This document shows positions 7,330-16,201 of a DNA stretch of 64,000 nucleotides, in pieces; the first letter of the stretch is position 1; each line of letters opens with the position of its first letter. The notes beneath the pieces were generated by a model. That model searched no databases and had not been told where the DNA came from. It saw nothing but the letters and a program-made list of their open reading frames with translations. The stretch is from Priestia megaterium (lineage in GTDB: Bacteria; Bacillota; Bacilli; Bacillales; Bacillaceae_H): the NCBI RefSeq assembly GCF_023824195.1, contig NZ_CP085443.1, positions 62,001-126,000 of the forward strand, read 5' to 3'. The translations under genes and the position numbers were made by a program.

Positions 7330-7414
7330 GCGGATGTGGCGGAATTGGCAGACGCGCTAGACTTAGGATCTAGTGTCTTATGACGTGGGGGTTCAAGTCC
7401 CTTCATCCGCACCA
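7330..7414 (+). tRNA. tRNA-Leu(UAG)
   Basis: Class II tRNA with anticodon TAG in CTTAGGA, acceptor GCGGATG/CATCCGC and encoded CCA. Confidence 0.92.
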
Positions 7415-7423
7415 TTTTAGGAA

Positions 7424-7500
7424 GCGCTCGTAGCTCAATTGGATAGAGCGTTTGACTACGGATCAAAAGGCTAGGGGTTCGACTCCTCTCGGGCGCGCCA
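7424..7500 (+). tRNA. tRNA-Arg(ACG)
   Basis: Acceptor GCGCTCG/CGGGCGC with one T-G pair, anticodon ACG, encoded CCA. Confidence 0.92.
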
Positions 7501-7504
7501 TAAA

Positions 7505-7581
7505 CGGGAAGTAGCTCAGTTTGGTAGAGCCCAAGTCTGATAAGCGTGAGGTCGGTGGTTCAAGTCCACTTAGACCTACCA
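7505..7581 (+). pseudogene. Chimeric tRNA: Pro-like 5' half joined to Ile(GAU)-like 3' half
   Basis: The 5' side (CGGGAAGTAGCTCAG, GGTAGAGC) is that of Bacillus tRNA-Pro. From the anticodon on (CTGATAAGCGTGAGGTCGG, 3' TAGACCTACCA) it is tRNA-Ile(GAT). The acceptor strands CGGGAAG and TAGACCT do not pair beyond two G-C and one G-U pair, and the anticodon stem has a mismatch. It probably arose by recombination between two tRNA genes with loss of the DNA between. Confidence 0.75.
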
Positions 7582-7584
7582 TTA

Positions 7585-7610
7585 TTCCACAGTATCTCAG
7601 TCGGAGATCC
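7585..7610 (+). pseudogene. Possible tRNA-Asn 5' stub
   Basis: CCACAGTATCTCAGTCGG resembles the acceptor and D arm of Bacillus tRNA-Asn (CCGCAGTAGCTCAGTGG). Nothing of the anticodon or T arm follows. Confidence 0.35.
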
Positions 7611-7614
7611 ATAC

Positions 7615-7705
7615 AGAGAAGTACCCAAGTGGCTCAAGGGGCTCCCCTGCTAAGGGAGTAGATCGTTAACGCGATGCGAGGGTTCGAATCCCTTCTTCTC
7701 TGCCA
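7615..7705 (+). tRNA. tRNA-Ser(GCU)
   Basis: Anticodon GCT in CTGCTAA, long variable arm, acceptor AGAGAAG/CTTCTCT, encoded GCCA end. The first base is A rather than the usual G, matched by T at 72. Confidence 0.85.
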
Positions 7706-7721
7706 TTTTATAATTTTATCT

Positions 7722-7793
7722 GGTCCGTTGGCCAAGTGGTCAAGATATTGTCCTTTTAAAAAGGTAACACGGGTTCGAATCCCGGACGGGTCA
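7722..7793 (+). tRNA. tRNA-Glu-like gene with anticodon UUU, possibly non-functional
   Basis: The body (GGTCCGTTGG, GGTAACACGGGTTCGAATCCC, 3' ACGGGTCA, no encoded CCA) is that of tRNA-Glu, and the acceptor stem pairs. The anticodon loop reads CTTTTAA, giving TTT (Lys) instead of TTC (Glu). The anticodon stem TTGTC/AAAGG is badly paired. Either a decayed tRNA-Glu or an altered one. Confidence 0.6.
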
Positions 7794-7798
7794 TTACA

Positions 7799-7836
7799 AA
7801 AAAGGCAGTTTGCTGATAAAGCAAGCTGCCTTTTTA
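7799..7836 (+). terminator. Terminator of the tRNA array
   Basis: Stem AAAGGCAGTTTGCT / AGCAAGCTGCCTTTTT with one mismatch, directly after the last tRNA. Confidence 0.9.
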
Positions 7837-7919
7837 TTGGATAAGAGATATTGCTTCAATCCATTATGTGAAACTAATTTAAATGTTATTAGAATGAAGA
7901 TAAGAAAAGCATTTGATAA

Positions 7920-8072
7920 TAGTGCCAATAACTCGCATTATGTTAACTAAAGATGTATAGCATATACAGCTTAAAAACAGAAAAACTCTCCCAATGCGTT
8001 AAGGAAGTTTTCTGTGTAAAATTCGAATAAGAAAATCCGTAGATGCCTCACGGCGTCTTGTGTAGTTTGTTC
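7920..8072 (-). repeat. Dispersed terminator-cassette repeat, copy 1
   Basis: Read on the minus strand it has box A (AAACTACACAAGACGCCGTG, 8041-8072), a hairpin with TTTTTCTGTTTTTAAGCTG, and box B (TTTAGTTAACATAATGCG). Same order as the copies at 19.8, 23.5, 23.9, 25.7 and 29.4 kb. Confidence 0.65.
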
Positions 8073-8181
8073 CGAATGTGAAAAATTATTCGTTGTTGGC
8101 TAACTTACATTTTTATTTTATAAATAGACATACTAATTGTATCCAATTTATTTAGTAATCAAAGGTGGAAGTCTAATATTG

Positions 8182-8631
8182 ATGTATGTCTTTCTGTGCT
8201 TTTTAGTTTTTAATTTACTAGCATTTTTCGCACCTAAAAGATTAGTTCCTATTGAAATATATGCTACATGCGTTTTTGCCTATGCTTATGGGGTAACAAC
8301 AGATTTAGTGTTAGATCTGCATTACAATTTGTATGGTTATCTTCAAAAAGGGTTTCAGTGGTTATCGCTTTTAGCAGTTATTATGTATTTTCCCTCTATC
8401 AGTTTTTTGTTTTTAAATTTTTACTCGTTTAACAAAGGTTTAGGAGGAAAAGTACTTTACATTTTAAGTTGGACACTTTTTTCTGTTGTATTTGAATGGT
8501 TCGTAGTTAATACGGACTTTTTTTATTATAATGGCTGGAAATTACTATATTCGGCTCTAGTATACCCAATCATTTTTCTTATTCTTGTAGGTAACTTGAA
8601 ATTGGTAAGAAAAATAATGGCTAGTAAATGA
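8182..8631 (+). CDS. CBO0543-like multi-pass membrane protein (149 aa)
   Basis: Hydrophobic protein with four or five membrane segments and a sequence pattern resembling the uncharacterised CBO0543 family of Firmicutes (APKRLVPIEIYATC after the first segment; a Trp/Phe-rich third quarter). I start it at the ATG after AAAGGTGG although the gap is 13 nt; a TTG just before it would give a better spacing. No function is known for the family. Monocistronic, with a terminator 45 nt after the stop. Confidence 0.65.
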   Translation: MYVFLCFLVFNLLAFFAPKRLVPIEIYATCVFAYAYGVTTDLVLDLHYNLYGYLQKGFQWLSLLAVIMYFPSISFLFLNFYSFNKGLGGKVLYILSWTLFSVVFEWFVVNTDFFYYNGWKLLYSALVYPIIFLILVGNLKLVRKIMASK

Positions 8632-8674
8632 TAATTGTCCTCCCTGAAAACCTCCATAAGGAAGAAAGGTAAGT

Positions 8675-8708
8675 AAACAGGCTTTAAGAAAACTTAAAGC
8701 CTGTTTTT
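8675..8708 (+). terminator. Terminator after the CBO0543-like gene
   Basis: Stem AACAGGCTTTAAG / CTTAAAGCCTGTT with T5. A second hairpin with T7 follows at 8757-8789. Confidence 0.85.
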
Positions 8709-8865
8709 GTGCCTATAAATTGTTTTATGATAACTAATACAGTTTAAAAATCACACAACCAACCTATGAGTCCTAAAGGTTGATTTTTTTGTTGCGAAAA
8801 TTTCGGGTAGAAAGTTAATGAGCTTCCTAAGTAGTTTGCTCAATAGAAAAATAAAGTATGTATTT

Positions 8866-9012
8866 TCAATTGTTGTTTATTTTTTCAAATATTCGTTTTC
8901 CTAAATCATCTAAGGTATTTCTTAACCACAGTGTTTGAGCAAATGCAGCTAATAGAGATACCAAACCCATAATTAGAATAAAGCTCAACTTATTATTTGC
9001 TTTTCGGTACAT
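8866..9012 (-). CDS. Small single-pass membrane protein (48 aa)
   Basis: ATG start with AAAGGTGG 12 nt upstream. A basic N-terminus (MYRKANNK) is followed by one hydrophobic segment (about residues 10-28) and a polar, charged tail ending in Asn repeats. The form is that of small sporulation or membrane peptides; no family recognised. It faces the CBO0543-like gene across a terminator region. Confidence 0.5.
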   Translation of the reverse strand: MYRKANNKLSFILIMGLVSLLAAFAQTLWLRNTLDDLGKRIFEKINNN

Positions 9013-9227
9013 ATCAGGTTGAAGCCACCTTTAACATTTTTTACATAGTATTTCTTTTCCTTACCCTTTTTATTATAAAAGTTCTTAGAAATGAAATTGT
9101 GGTAACTGCTGCTTTAGATAGCGAATTTTTTAAAACAATTAATATAAGTAATAACTATGTTTTGTATAAATAATCAAGTTTTAAAAGAGAAAAGTCCATA
9201 TTAGAAATTAACAAGCACTAAAGAATC

Positions 9228-9359
9228 TTAATTATTCGTTTTTTTAAATTTAAAGTACGCATATCCACTTAGTATGATGGCTACCAACACTATACAAGTA
9301 AGAGGAAATAGAATTGTATTAATAAAATGATCATATAACCAAGTATACAGAAAAATCAC
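9228..9359 (-). CDS. Possible small membrane protein downstream of the gerB array (43 aa)
   Basis: GTG-started frame with one strong hydrophobic segment (residues 14-31) and a basic tail. Start and ribosome site are poor: GAGGTGA overlaps the start. It lies on the same strand about 100 nt after the third gerB, so it could be a small accessory gene of the germination operon or chance. Confidence 0.25.
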   Translation of the reverse strand: MIFLYTWLYDHFINTILFPLTCIVLVAIILSGYAYFKFKKTNN

Positions 9360-9455
9360 CTCACATAATTTAAATCCATTTTAATAAGTACTAGCTCATA
9401 ATGAATTATTGGAATTGAAGATTTATATCATTTAAAAAGTTAGCAAACAAATCTG

Positions 9456-10556
9456 TTATACTTTCTGCTTCTTTCTATTTTTTAAGAATGCAATAAGAAG
9501 AAGCAGAGGAGGAATAATCGCGAGAAGAGGAATATGCAGAACAAACATTTCTACTCCTATTCCTTCATGGACATGTTCTTGAAAATTACTAGAAATCGTC
9601 AGAGACATAAATAAAATGATGATTCCGAAAGGATATGACAGTCGTGAAGGTGATTTAATCTTAAACAAGTTGGCAGTTCCTATGACAGCCGCGTAAAATA
9701 GCACACTAATCTTAAAAAAACCACCAATAACTAAAGCAAGCATAAAAAATACATCAAGGCGTTCCAAAAAGTCAGCTACTTGAATACTTTGTACAGTGCT
9801 AAGAAGAGGGAACTGCGAACGTGCAGTCAAATCCACACCAAGTACACTAAGGTTTACAATCATGGTAATGGTTAGATTGATGCCTGTTAATCCCGTTGCC
9901 CATATCATGGTCACTTTTGCCTTTTTTGGATTTTTCAAATAGGGTAAAATCATTGTGAAAACAATGGCTTCTCCGAAAGGGAAATATAAAATCTGATTAA
10001 ATGTGACCTTTAGGATAGGAAAAATTCCTTCTTCAAGTACAGGTCGTAAGTTCTTAAAATCGATTAGCCCCGAACACACAATCAGAATAAAACCAGTAAC
10101 GGCTAGTATATACATGAATATGAAAAAGATTTCTCCCGATCGGGCTATTACTTCAATTCCTTTGCGGACCGTATAAATAATAACAAGGATCAGCAAAGCA
10201 TTGGCAATAAATAAAGGGGTATCCGGGTAAGCAAAGGTCAACAACATCTCACCTATATCACGTAGAACCCTTGCTACATCATAGATAAAATAAAAGATAT
10301 ATATAAAGGCAAGTAATGAACCCAGCGCTTTCCCTAGAATCTTTTGCATGTATTCTGTAGGAAGGAGATCTGGGTAATACAGATAAAGCCTATGGTAGAC
10401 TAGTAATAGAACGAAACTGAGTACCATTCCAAATAGAATCGCAAGCCAAGCGTCCTGTTTTGCGTCCATGGCAATAGGTAACAATAAAGAAGTACCTAGT
10501 TCAAACAGAACCATTAGGATAAAGAGCTGACTAGCACTAATTTTGGCTTTTTCCAT
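9456..10556 (-). CDS. gerB: GerA-family germinant receptor B subunit, copy 3 (366 aa)
   Basis: Integral membrane subunit of a spore germinant receptor, related to APC-type amino-acid transporters, with about ten membrane segments; B subunits decide which nutrient is sensed. The start has AAGGAGG 8 nt upstream. It is the last of three tandem gerB genes and the most different in its middle part (IYIFYFIYDVARVLRDIGEM where the other two read VYILYFMYDASRVLRDFGEM). The 211-nt spacer ahead of it resembles the spacer before copy 2, showing that gene and spacer were duplicated together. Confidence 0.85.
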   Translation of the reverse strand: MEKAKISASQLFILMVLFELGTSLLLPIAMDAKQDAWLAILFGMVLSFVLLLVYHRLYLYYPDLLPTEYMQKILGKALGSLLAFIYIFYFIYDVARVLRDIGEMLLTFAYPDTPLFIANALLILVIIYTVRKGIEVIARSGEIFFIFMYILAVTGFILIVCSGLIDFKNLRPVLEEGIFPILKVTFNQILYFPFGEAIVFTMILPYLKNPKKAKVTMIWATGLTGINLTITMIVNLSVLGVDLTARSQFPLLSTVQSIQVADFLERLDVFFMLALVIGGFFKISVLFYAAVIGTANLFKIKSPSRLSYPFGIIILFMSLTISSNFQEHVHEGIGVEMFVLHIPLLAIIPPLLLLIAFLKNRKKQKV

Positions 10557-10767
10557 TCAACCGGCCTCCTTCTCGATTTTATTAAAGCGATCTTCTGTTT
10601 CTTTTGAATTGTTCTTTGACCTTTTTGTGACTTGAAATCTTTTGAACATTATGTAGTAGAAGTTAGGTTTGCTTTAAGGTTTATTCTGGACTAAAAGTAT
10701 TCTTTGCACGGGTAAGGATTTTACTAGGAATTTCAACGAGAATGACAATATTTCATATAAAAATTAA

Positions 10768-11880
10768 CTAGTTCAATGTGTTCTTTCCATGCTTCTTCCT
10801 ATTTTTAAAGAAAGCTACAAGAAGAAGAAAAGGAGGAACAATTGCAAGAAGAGGGATATGTATAACAAACATTGCCACTTTCAGTCCTTCATGGTTATGC
10901 TCTTGAAGATTACTCGCAATGGTAATAGATAAAAAGAGAATGATTAGCCCCAAAGGATATGATAACCGTGAAGGTGATTTAACTTTGAATAGAGTAGCCG
11001 TACCTACGACAGCTGCGTAAAATAATAAGCAGATTTTAAAGAAGATGGTGATAATTAAAGCAAGCATAAAAAATACATCAAGCCGTTCTAAAAAGTTAGC
11101 TACTTGGATGCTCTCAATTGTGCTAAGAAGTGGGTATTGTGAACGTGCAGTTAAATCAACACCCAGTACACAGACATTAATAAGCATGGTAATAATTAAA
11201 TTGATTCCACTTAATCCCGTTGCACATAGCATGGTCACCTTTGCCTTCTTAGGATTATTTAAATACGGCAAAATCATGGTAAATACAATGACTTCTGTAA
11301 ATGGGAAATACAAAGTTTGAGTAAATACCACTTTTAGGACAGGGAATAAGCCTTCTTCCAAAATAGGTTGTAAATTTTTAATCTCAATTAAACCAGAAGA
11401 AACAATTAAGATAAAGCCAGCAACCGCAAGGACATACATAAAAATAAACAGCAATTCTCCTGATCGAGCTATGACCTCAATTCCTTTTCTAATTGTGTAA
11501 ATAATGACAAGCATTAATAATGCATTCGCGATGAATAAAGGTGTGTCAGGATAGGCAAAAGTTAACAGCATCTCACCAAAATCACGTAGAACCCTTGAGG
11601 CATCGTACATAAAGTAAAGAATGTAAACAAATGCTAGTACGGTGCCCATGACCTTACCTAAGATTTTTTGCATATATTCGGTAGGCAAAAGGTCAGGGTA
11701 ATATGTATAAAGCCTATGATAGACTAATAATAGAACGAAACTGAATACCATTCCAAGCAGAATCGCAAGCCAAGCGTCTTGTTTTGCATCTATCGCAAGA
11801 GGTACCAGTAAAGCACTACCCAGTTCGAATAGGACCATTAAGATAAAGAGCTGACTAGAACTAATCTTAGCTTTTTCCAT
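10768..11880 (-). CDS. gerB: GerA-family germinant receptor B subunit, copy 2 (370 aa)
   Basis: Same fold and role as the neighbouring copies. Start supported by AAGGAGG. From about residue 75 to 165 its protein is identical to copy 1, and the DNA there (near 11385-11690 against 12715-13010) differs at only a few positions, while both flanks differ much more: the pattern expected of gene conversion. Variation is greatest in the loop near residues 170-190 and in the C-terminal third, regions likely to set germinant specificity. Confidence 0.85.
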   Translation of the reverse strand: MEKAKISSSQLFILMVLFELGSALLVPLAIDAKQDAWLAILLGMVFSFVLLLVYHRLYTYYPDLLPTEYMQKILGKVMGTVLAFVYILYFMYDASRVLRDFGEMLLTFAYPDTPLFIANALLMLVIIYTIRKGIEVIARSGELLFIFMYVLAVAGFILIVSSGLIEIKNLQPILEEGLFPVLKVVFTQTLYFPFTEVIVFTMILPYLNNPKKAKVTMLCATGLSGINLIITMLINVCVLGVDLTARSQYPLLSTIESIQVANFLERLDVFFMLALIITIFFKICLLFYAAVVGTATLFKVKSPSRLSYPLGLIILFLSITIASNLQEHNHEGLKVAMFVIHIPLLAIVPPFLLLVAFFKNRKKHGKNTLN

Positions 11881-12096
11881 TCAATTGAGACCTCCTTTTT
11901 GGTTTTATTAAAATAACCTTCTGCTTTTTTGAATCGTTCTTTAACCTTTTCATCACGTACGATCTTCTGAACGTTATGTAGTAGATATGAGATTTGTTTT
12001 AAAGGTAACTCTAATGTAGAGAGAATTTTTCTGCAGGTAATTACCTTATTAGGAAATGTTGCTATAAAGACAATATTCTATATGAAAACTAGCTAG

Positions 12097-13206
12097 TCAA
12101 ACATGTTTGCCCCCATGGTCCTTCCTTTTTTGTAAGAAAGCTATAAAAAGAAGGATAGGAGGAATTATTATGAATAGAGGAATATGTAGAATAAACTTGG
12201 CTATATATAATCCTTCATGGAGGTGTTCTTGGAAATTACTCGCGATTGTGATAGATAGAAATAGAATAACAATACCTAAAGGATACGCTAACTTTGAAGG
12301 TGATTTAATTTTGAATAAGTTAGCTGTTCCTATAGTGGCTGCATAAAATAATATGGTAACCTTAAAAAAAATGCCAATCACCATAGCAAGCATAAAAAAT
12401 ACATCAAGCCTTTCTAAAAAATCTGCTACTTGGATGCTCGCGACTGTACTAAGAAGTGGAAATTGGGAACGAGCAGTTAGATTAACACCAATTACACTGA
12501 TATTAATGAGCATCGTAATAACTAAATTGATTCCACTTAATCCCGTTGCACATAGCATGGTCACCTTTGCTTTCTTCGAGTTATTTAAATACGGCAAAAT
12601 CATTGTGAATACGATAGCTTCGGTAAATGGAAAATATAAGGTTTCAGACGCTGCAACCTTTACCGTTGGTAATATTCCTTCTTCCAAAACAGGTTGTAAA
12701 TTCTTGAAATCAATTAAACCAGAAGAAACAATTAAGATAAAGCCAGCAACCGCAAGAACATACATAAAAATAAACAGCAATTCTCCTGATCGAGCTATGA
12801 CCTCAATTCCTTTTCTAATTGTGTAAATAATGACAAGCATTAATAATGCATTCGCGATGAATAAAGGCGTGTCAGGATAGGCAAAAGTTAACAGCATTTC
12901 ACCAAAATCACGTAGAACCCTTGAGGCATCATACATAAAATAAAGAATGTAAACAAAAGCCAGTACGGTGCCCATCACTTTACCTAAGATTTTTTGCATA
13001 TATTCTGTGGGTAAGAGGTTGGGATAATACGAATAAAGTTTATGATAAACTAAAAATAAAACAAAGCTTCCTAACATGCCCAGCAGAATCGCAAGCCATG
13101 CATCCTGTTTAGCTCTTATGGCAAGAGGTACCAGTAAAGCACTCCCCAGCTCAAACAGAACCATTAAAATAAAGAGCTGACTGGCACTAATTTTTGCTTT
13201 CTCCAT
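12097..13206 (-). CDS. gerB: GerA-family germinant receptor B subunit, copy 1 (369 aa)
   Basis: First B gene after gerC, 21 nt away and preceded by AAGGAGG, so it belongs to the main operon. About ten membrane segments. The order A-C-B is the one known for the plasmid gerU operon of B. megaterium, whose B genes gerUB and gerVB share one A and C subunit. Which copy here corresponds to UB or VB cannot be told by eye. Confidence 0.88.
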   Translation of the reverse strand: MEKAKISASQLFILMVLFELGSALLVPLAIRAKQDAWLAILLGMLGSFVLFLVYHKLYSYYPNLLPTEYMQKILGKVMGTVLAFVYILYFMYDASRVLRDFGEMLLTFAYPDTPLFIANALLMLVIIYTIRKGIEVIARSGELLFIFMYVLAVAGFILIVSSGLIDFKNLQPVLEEGILPTVKVAASETLYFPFTEAIVFTMILPYLNNSKKAKVTMLCATGLSGINLVITMLINISVIGVNLTARSQFPLLSTVASIQVADFLERLDVFFMLAMVIGIFFKVTILFYAATIGTANLFKIKSPSKLAYPLGIVILFLSITIASNFQEHLHEGLYIAKFILHIPLFIIIPPILLFIAFLQKRKDHGGKHV

Positions 13207-13227
13207 TTAACTGGCACCTCCTTTTTC

Positions 13228-14457
13228 TTACTTTTGATTCTCTTTTATTCCTGAAAGAAATGACTTGTTTCGTAAGCCAGCGCGACGTACATAGGCTTCC
13301 ACTGTAATATCTACATCTAACTTCGGAAAGTACACATCATTCCATTCCATTTTTAATTTCTTAAATTGATTTGGTCTAGTACGGTGAACCACTTCGCCAA
13401 ACCCCAAGATATCCGTTTTGTTTTTTTGCGCACGTTCAATAGCTGTCTTTAGCTCTTTTTTAATTTCTTTCCTCACCGATTGTTCGATTTTTGTAATGAC
13501 CTTTGGATTGGTGATATCAACAGGTACCTCCATGTCACCGATATCTCCTTCAACACGTGTATGAACAGAAATATGAGGTTGCCCATTCTTCACTTGAGCA
13601 GACACACTTGTTTTTTGTCGTACAGTTTGATAAGCAATTGCTTCTTTTCTTCCTTTCCAATCAATATTAATATCCGTTCCTTGGATTTTGTCGAGAATCC
13701 ATACCGTTCCTCTTGCTGGTTTTCCATACAGCCAATCTACTAGTTTTCCCTGTTTTAAGACAGCAATTCCCGAAGCTCGAAGTGTCGCTCCAGGTGCACT
13801 TTCTTGAAGGTTATCCAGCTTTTGTGCTTGCTGGGGATTCCCATCTAGACGAAATCCTGATACGACAGTTCCTCTTCCGGGAGATTCAAGGCTCTTCATC
13901 ACCTCTTGAAGCGATGTTTTTACATTCTCTCCCCATTTTCTTTCCGTAAATTCTAAGGTTTTTAGCACTTTATTCGCTGGAATCTTATCAACTGGTGTTA
14001 ACGTTTTCACAAGGTCAGCTGCGGACGAATGGTTGGCAATCACGAGGGTGGAAGTATTTCGAAATTCTGGATCTCGATCAAACGCATCCACTAATGTATT
14101 AATTCCTTCTTCTTTGGCCAGTTTTTCACCAACCACGACCAAGTTTGTATGAGCATAATACAATCGTCGAGAAATTCTGCCCGAAGCCCGTCTACTTGCT
14201 TCGACTACATTGTCTCCTGAAGCTGAATAAATGGTAATAGGAGGGCTCTGGGTACCACCACCACCTCCTTGCATACCTCCTGCCACATTCCCTGGATTAA
14301 TAATTTGGAGCGTTATGTGATATCTTCCATCTTTTGTTTTATCGACGCCCAGAGCTGCCACGATGGCAAGGTCAGTTAACTCCTTTTTACTCCAACAACT
14401 TGTGAGCAAGATGGTTATCGTCATCATCAACAAAAGAAAAAATCCCTTACGCTTCAT
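13228..14457 (-). CDS. gerC: GerA-family germinant receptor C subunit, lipoprotein (409 aa)
   Basis: Spore inner-membrane lipoprotein of the germinant receptor. A signal peptide ends in the lipobox LLTSC, with the acylated Cys near residue 21 of the chosen start. Family marks: ELTDLAIVAALGVD after the Cys, a glycine-rich stretch (GGMQGGGGG) and the conserved C-terminal domain near FGEVVHRTRPNQ. I use the ATG preceded by AAGGTGA; it overlaps the gerA stop by 11 nt. The longer TTG frame lacks a site. Confidence 0.9.
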   Translation of the reverse strand: MKRKGFFLLLMMTITILLTSCWSKKELTDLAIVAALGVDKTKDGRYHITLQIINPGNVAGGMQGGGGGTQSPPITIYSASGDNVVEASRRASGRISRRLYYAHTNLVVVGEKLAKEEGINTLVDAFDRDPEFRNTSTLVIANHSSAADLVKTLTPVDKIPANKVLKTLEFTERKWGENVKTSLQEVMKSLESPGRGTVVSGFRLDGNPQQAQKLDNLQESAPGATLRASGIAVLKQGKLVDWLYGKPARGTVWILDKIQGTDINIDWKGRKEAIAYQTVRQKTSVSAQVKNGQPHISVHTRVEGDIGDMEVPVDITNPKVITKIEQSVRKEIKKELKTAIERAQKNKTDILGFGEVVHRTRPNQFKKLKMEWNDVYFPKLDVDITVEAYVRRAGLRNKSFLSGIKENQK

Positions 14458-16081
14458 TGTTGTCACCTTCTTCAAGGTCCCGATTTACCATACCACGAGA
14501 TGCAGGAGGATGTGGGTATTGATTTGCTCCTTCTCGAACCGTATTAGCAGTAATTAATCGAGGTCTTTGTCTCAGCGTCCACCACGGTAATCTTACGATA
14601 GTATCTCCATTATTTACGGGGATGAAGGGAGCAAATGGGGCCATATAGGGTACTCCAAATGAACGTAAGCTGCATAGATGGACAACCATCATTAAAAGAC
14701 ACAAAATGATGCCGTAGAAACCAAATGTTGCTGCACCAATCATAAACAAAAAACGAATTAAGCGAGCTGAAATCGCCATATCAAAAGAAGGTGTGGCAAA
14801 ACTAGCAATGGCTGTGATCGATACAATGATAACCATTGCTGGTGACACAATACTTGCTTGAACAGCTGCTTGGCCAATTACGAGGGCCCCGACAATGGAT
14901 ACGGCTGAACCAATGGCTTTGGGTAAGCGTATCCCTGCTTCTCGTAAGATTTCAAAGGTTAGTTCCATGAGAAGAGCTTCCACAAATGCTGGGAAAGGAA
15001 CAGCTTCCCTTTGTGCCGCAATGGCTACAATCAGCGTTGTGGGCACCATTTCCTGGTGGAAGGTTGTAACGGCGACATAGGTAGCAGGCGCAATAAGCGA
15101 AATCATAAACATAAAAATACGTAAAAGACGAATCGAGGTTGCAATGTCGAACCGGGCATAATAATCTTCAGCCGATTGGAAAAATTGCATAAATACAGCT
15201 GGCGCAATGAGTACAAAAGGGGTCCCATCCACAAATATAGCAATCCGCCCTTCTAACAAGTTTCCAGCTACAACATCAGGTCTTTCCGTATTGTAGATAG
15301 TTGGAAAAGGGGTGAATGTTTGATCCTCTATTAGTTGTTCAATATAACCTGATTCCAAAATGCTATCTATATCAATGCGATGTAATCGTTGACGAATTTC
15401 TTTAACGACTTTATCATTGGCAATGCCATTTATGTACATAAGCGTCACATCTGTCTTTGTCGCACGTCCAACTTTTAAAGACTCCATCCATAAATCGGGG
15501 GTCTTAATGATGCGGCGTACCATAGCTGTATTGGTCCCAAGAGACTCGGTAAATGCTCCTTTTGGCCCTCGCACCACCATTTGGGTAGTAGATTCCGCAA
15601 TGGAGCGCTTTTCTCCACCTTTGGTGCTAGCACTCAGCGCCTGATCTACTCCATCCACTAAAATAAGAGTATCGCCTGCCATTAAAGATGCAAATAAATC
15701 ATCCAAATTAGTGATGGAAGATATGTTTCCAATTGTCATTATATCTTTAGAAAGCAGGTCTATCGCATTGTGTTGATTTATTTCTTCTTTATGATCATCC
15801 TTCATCATAGATTGCAGTAGATACTCTTGAATCGACTGATTGTCTACAATTCCTTCTACATAGACAATCGCCGTTTTAATGTCGGAATTCCCCCCCATTT
15901 TTATCTCACGAATAACGACATCTGAACTATTTCCAGTTTTCTGTTTAATCATGTTAAGGTTGCCCGATAATGAAACTTGTATCAGTTCTATTGGATGATC
16001 AGTAGTTTTATTTTCGTCATTCTGTTGTCGTTTCTTTTTTGGTTTGCGATCTTTAAAAAACGAAGGCATAGATTTAAGCAC
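14447..16081 (-). CDS. gerA: GerA-family germinant receptor A subunit (544 aa)
   Basis: Large first subunit: a soluble N-terminal region of some 290 residues followed by four or five membrane segments and a short soluble tail. Recognisable family blocks are IVYVEGIVDNQ, DTLILVDG, RGPKGAFTESLGTN and the conserved GRIAIFVDGTPFVL just before the membrane part. Directs nutrient-triggered release of spore dormancy together with B and C. First gene of a five-gene minus-strand operon; I see no confident forespore (SigG) promoter upstream. A divergent small membrane gene starts about 120 nt away. Confidence 0.92.
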   Translation of the reverse strand: MLKSMPSFFKDRKPKKKRQQNDENKTTDHPIELIQVSLSGNLNMIKQKTGNSSDVVIREIKMGGNSDIKTAIVYVEGIVDNQSIQEYLLQSMMKDDHKEEINQHNAIDLLSKDIMTIGNISSITNLDDLFASLMAGDTLILVDGVDQALSASTKGGEKRSIAESTTQMVVRGPKGAFTESLGTNTAMVRRIIKTPDLWMESLKVGRATKTDVTLMYINGIANDKVVKEIRQRLHRIDIDSILESGYIEQLIEDQTFTPFPTIYNTERPDVVAGNLLEGRIAIFVDGTPFVLIAPAVFMQFFQSAEDYYARFDIATSIRLLRIFMFMISLIAPATYVAVTTFHQEMVPTTLIVAIAAQREAVPFPAFVEALLMELTFEILREAGIRLPKAIGSAVSIVGALVIGQAAVQASIVSPAMVIIVSITAIASFATPSFDMAISARLIRFLFMIGAATFGFYGIILCLLMMVVHLCSLRSFGVPYMAPFAPFIPVNNGDTIVRLPWWTLRQRPRLITANTVREGANQYPHPPASRGMVNRDLEEGDNNEA

Positions 16082-16201
16082 CCTTCTTTAAGTTTTTATT
16101 ACTTTAACCATATATGAGTTTTTTATGTAAAAATTAACAAAAAATATTTATGTATCATCATAGAAGAAAGAGAAGAACCTATTAAATGGAGCGTGATAGA
16201 T

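Noticed and set aside
12353..12826. 157-codon plus-strand frame
   Set aside because: Antisense to gerB copy 1; long only because the gene's codon use leaves few stops on the other strand.
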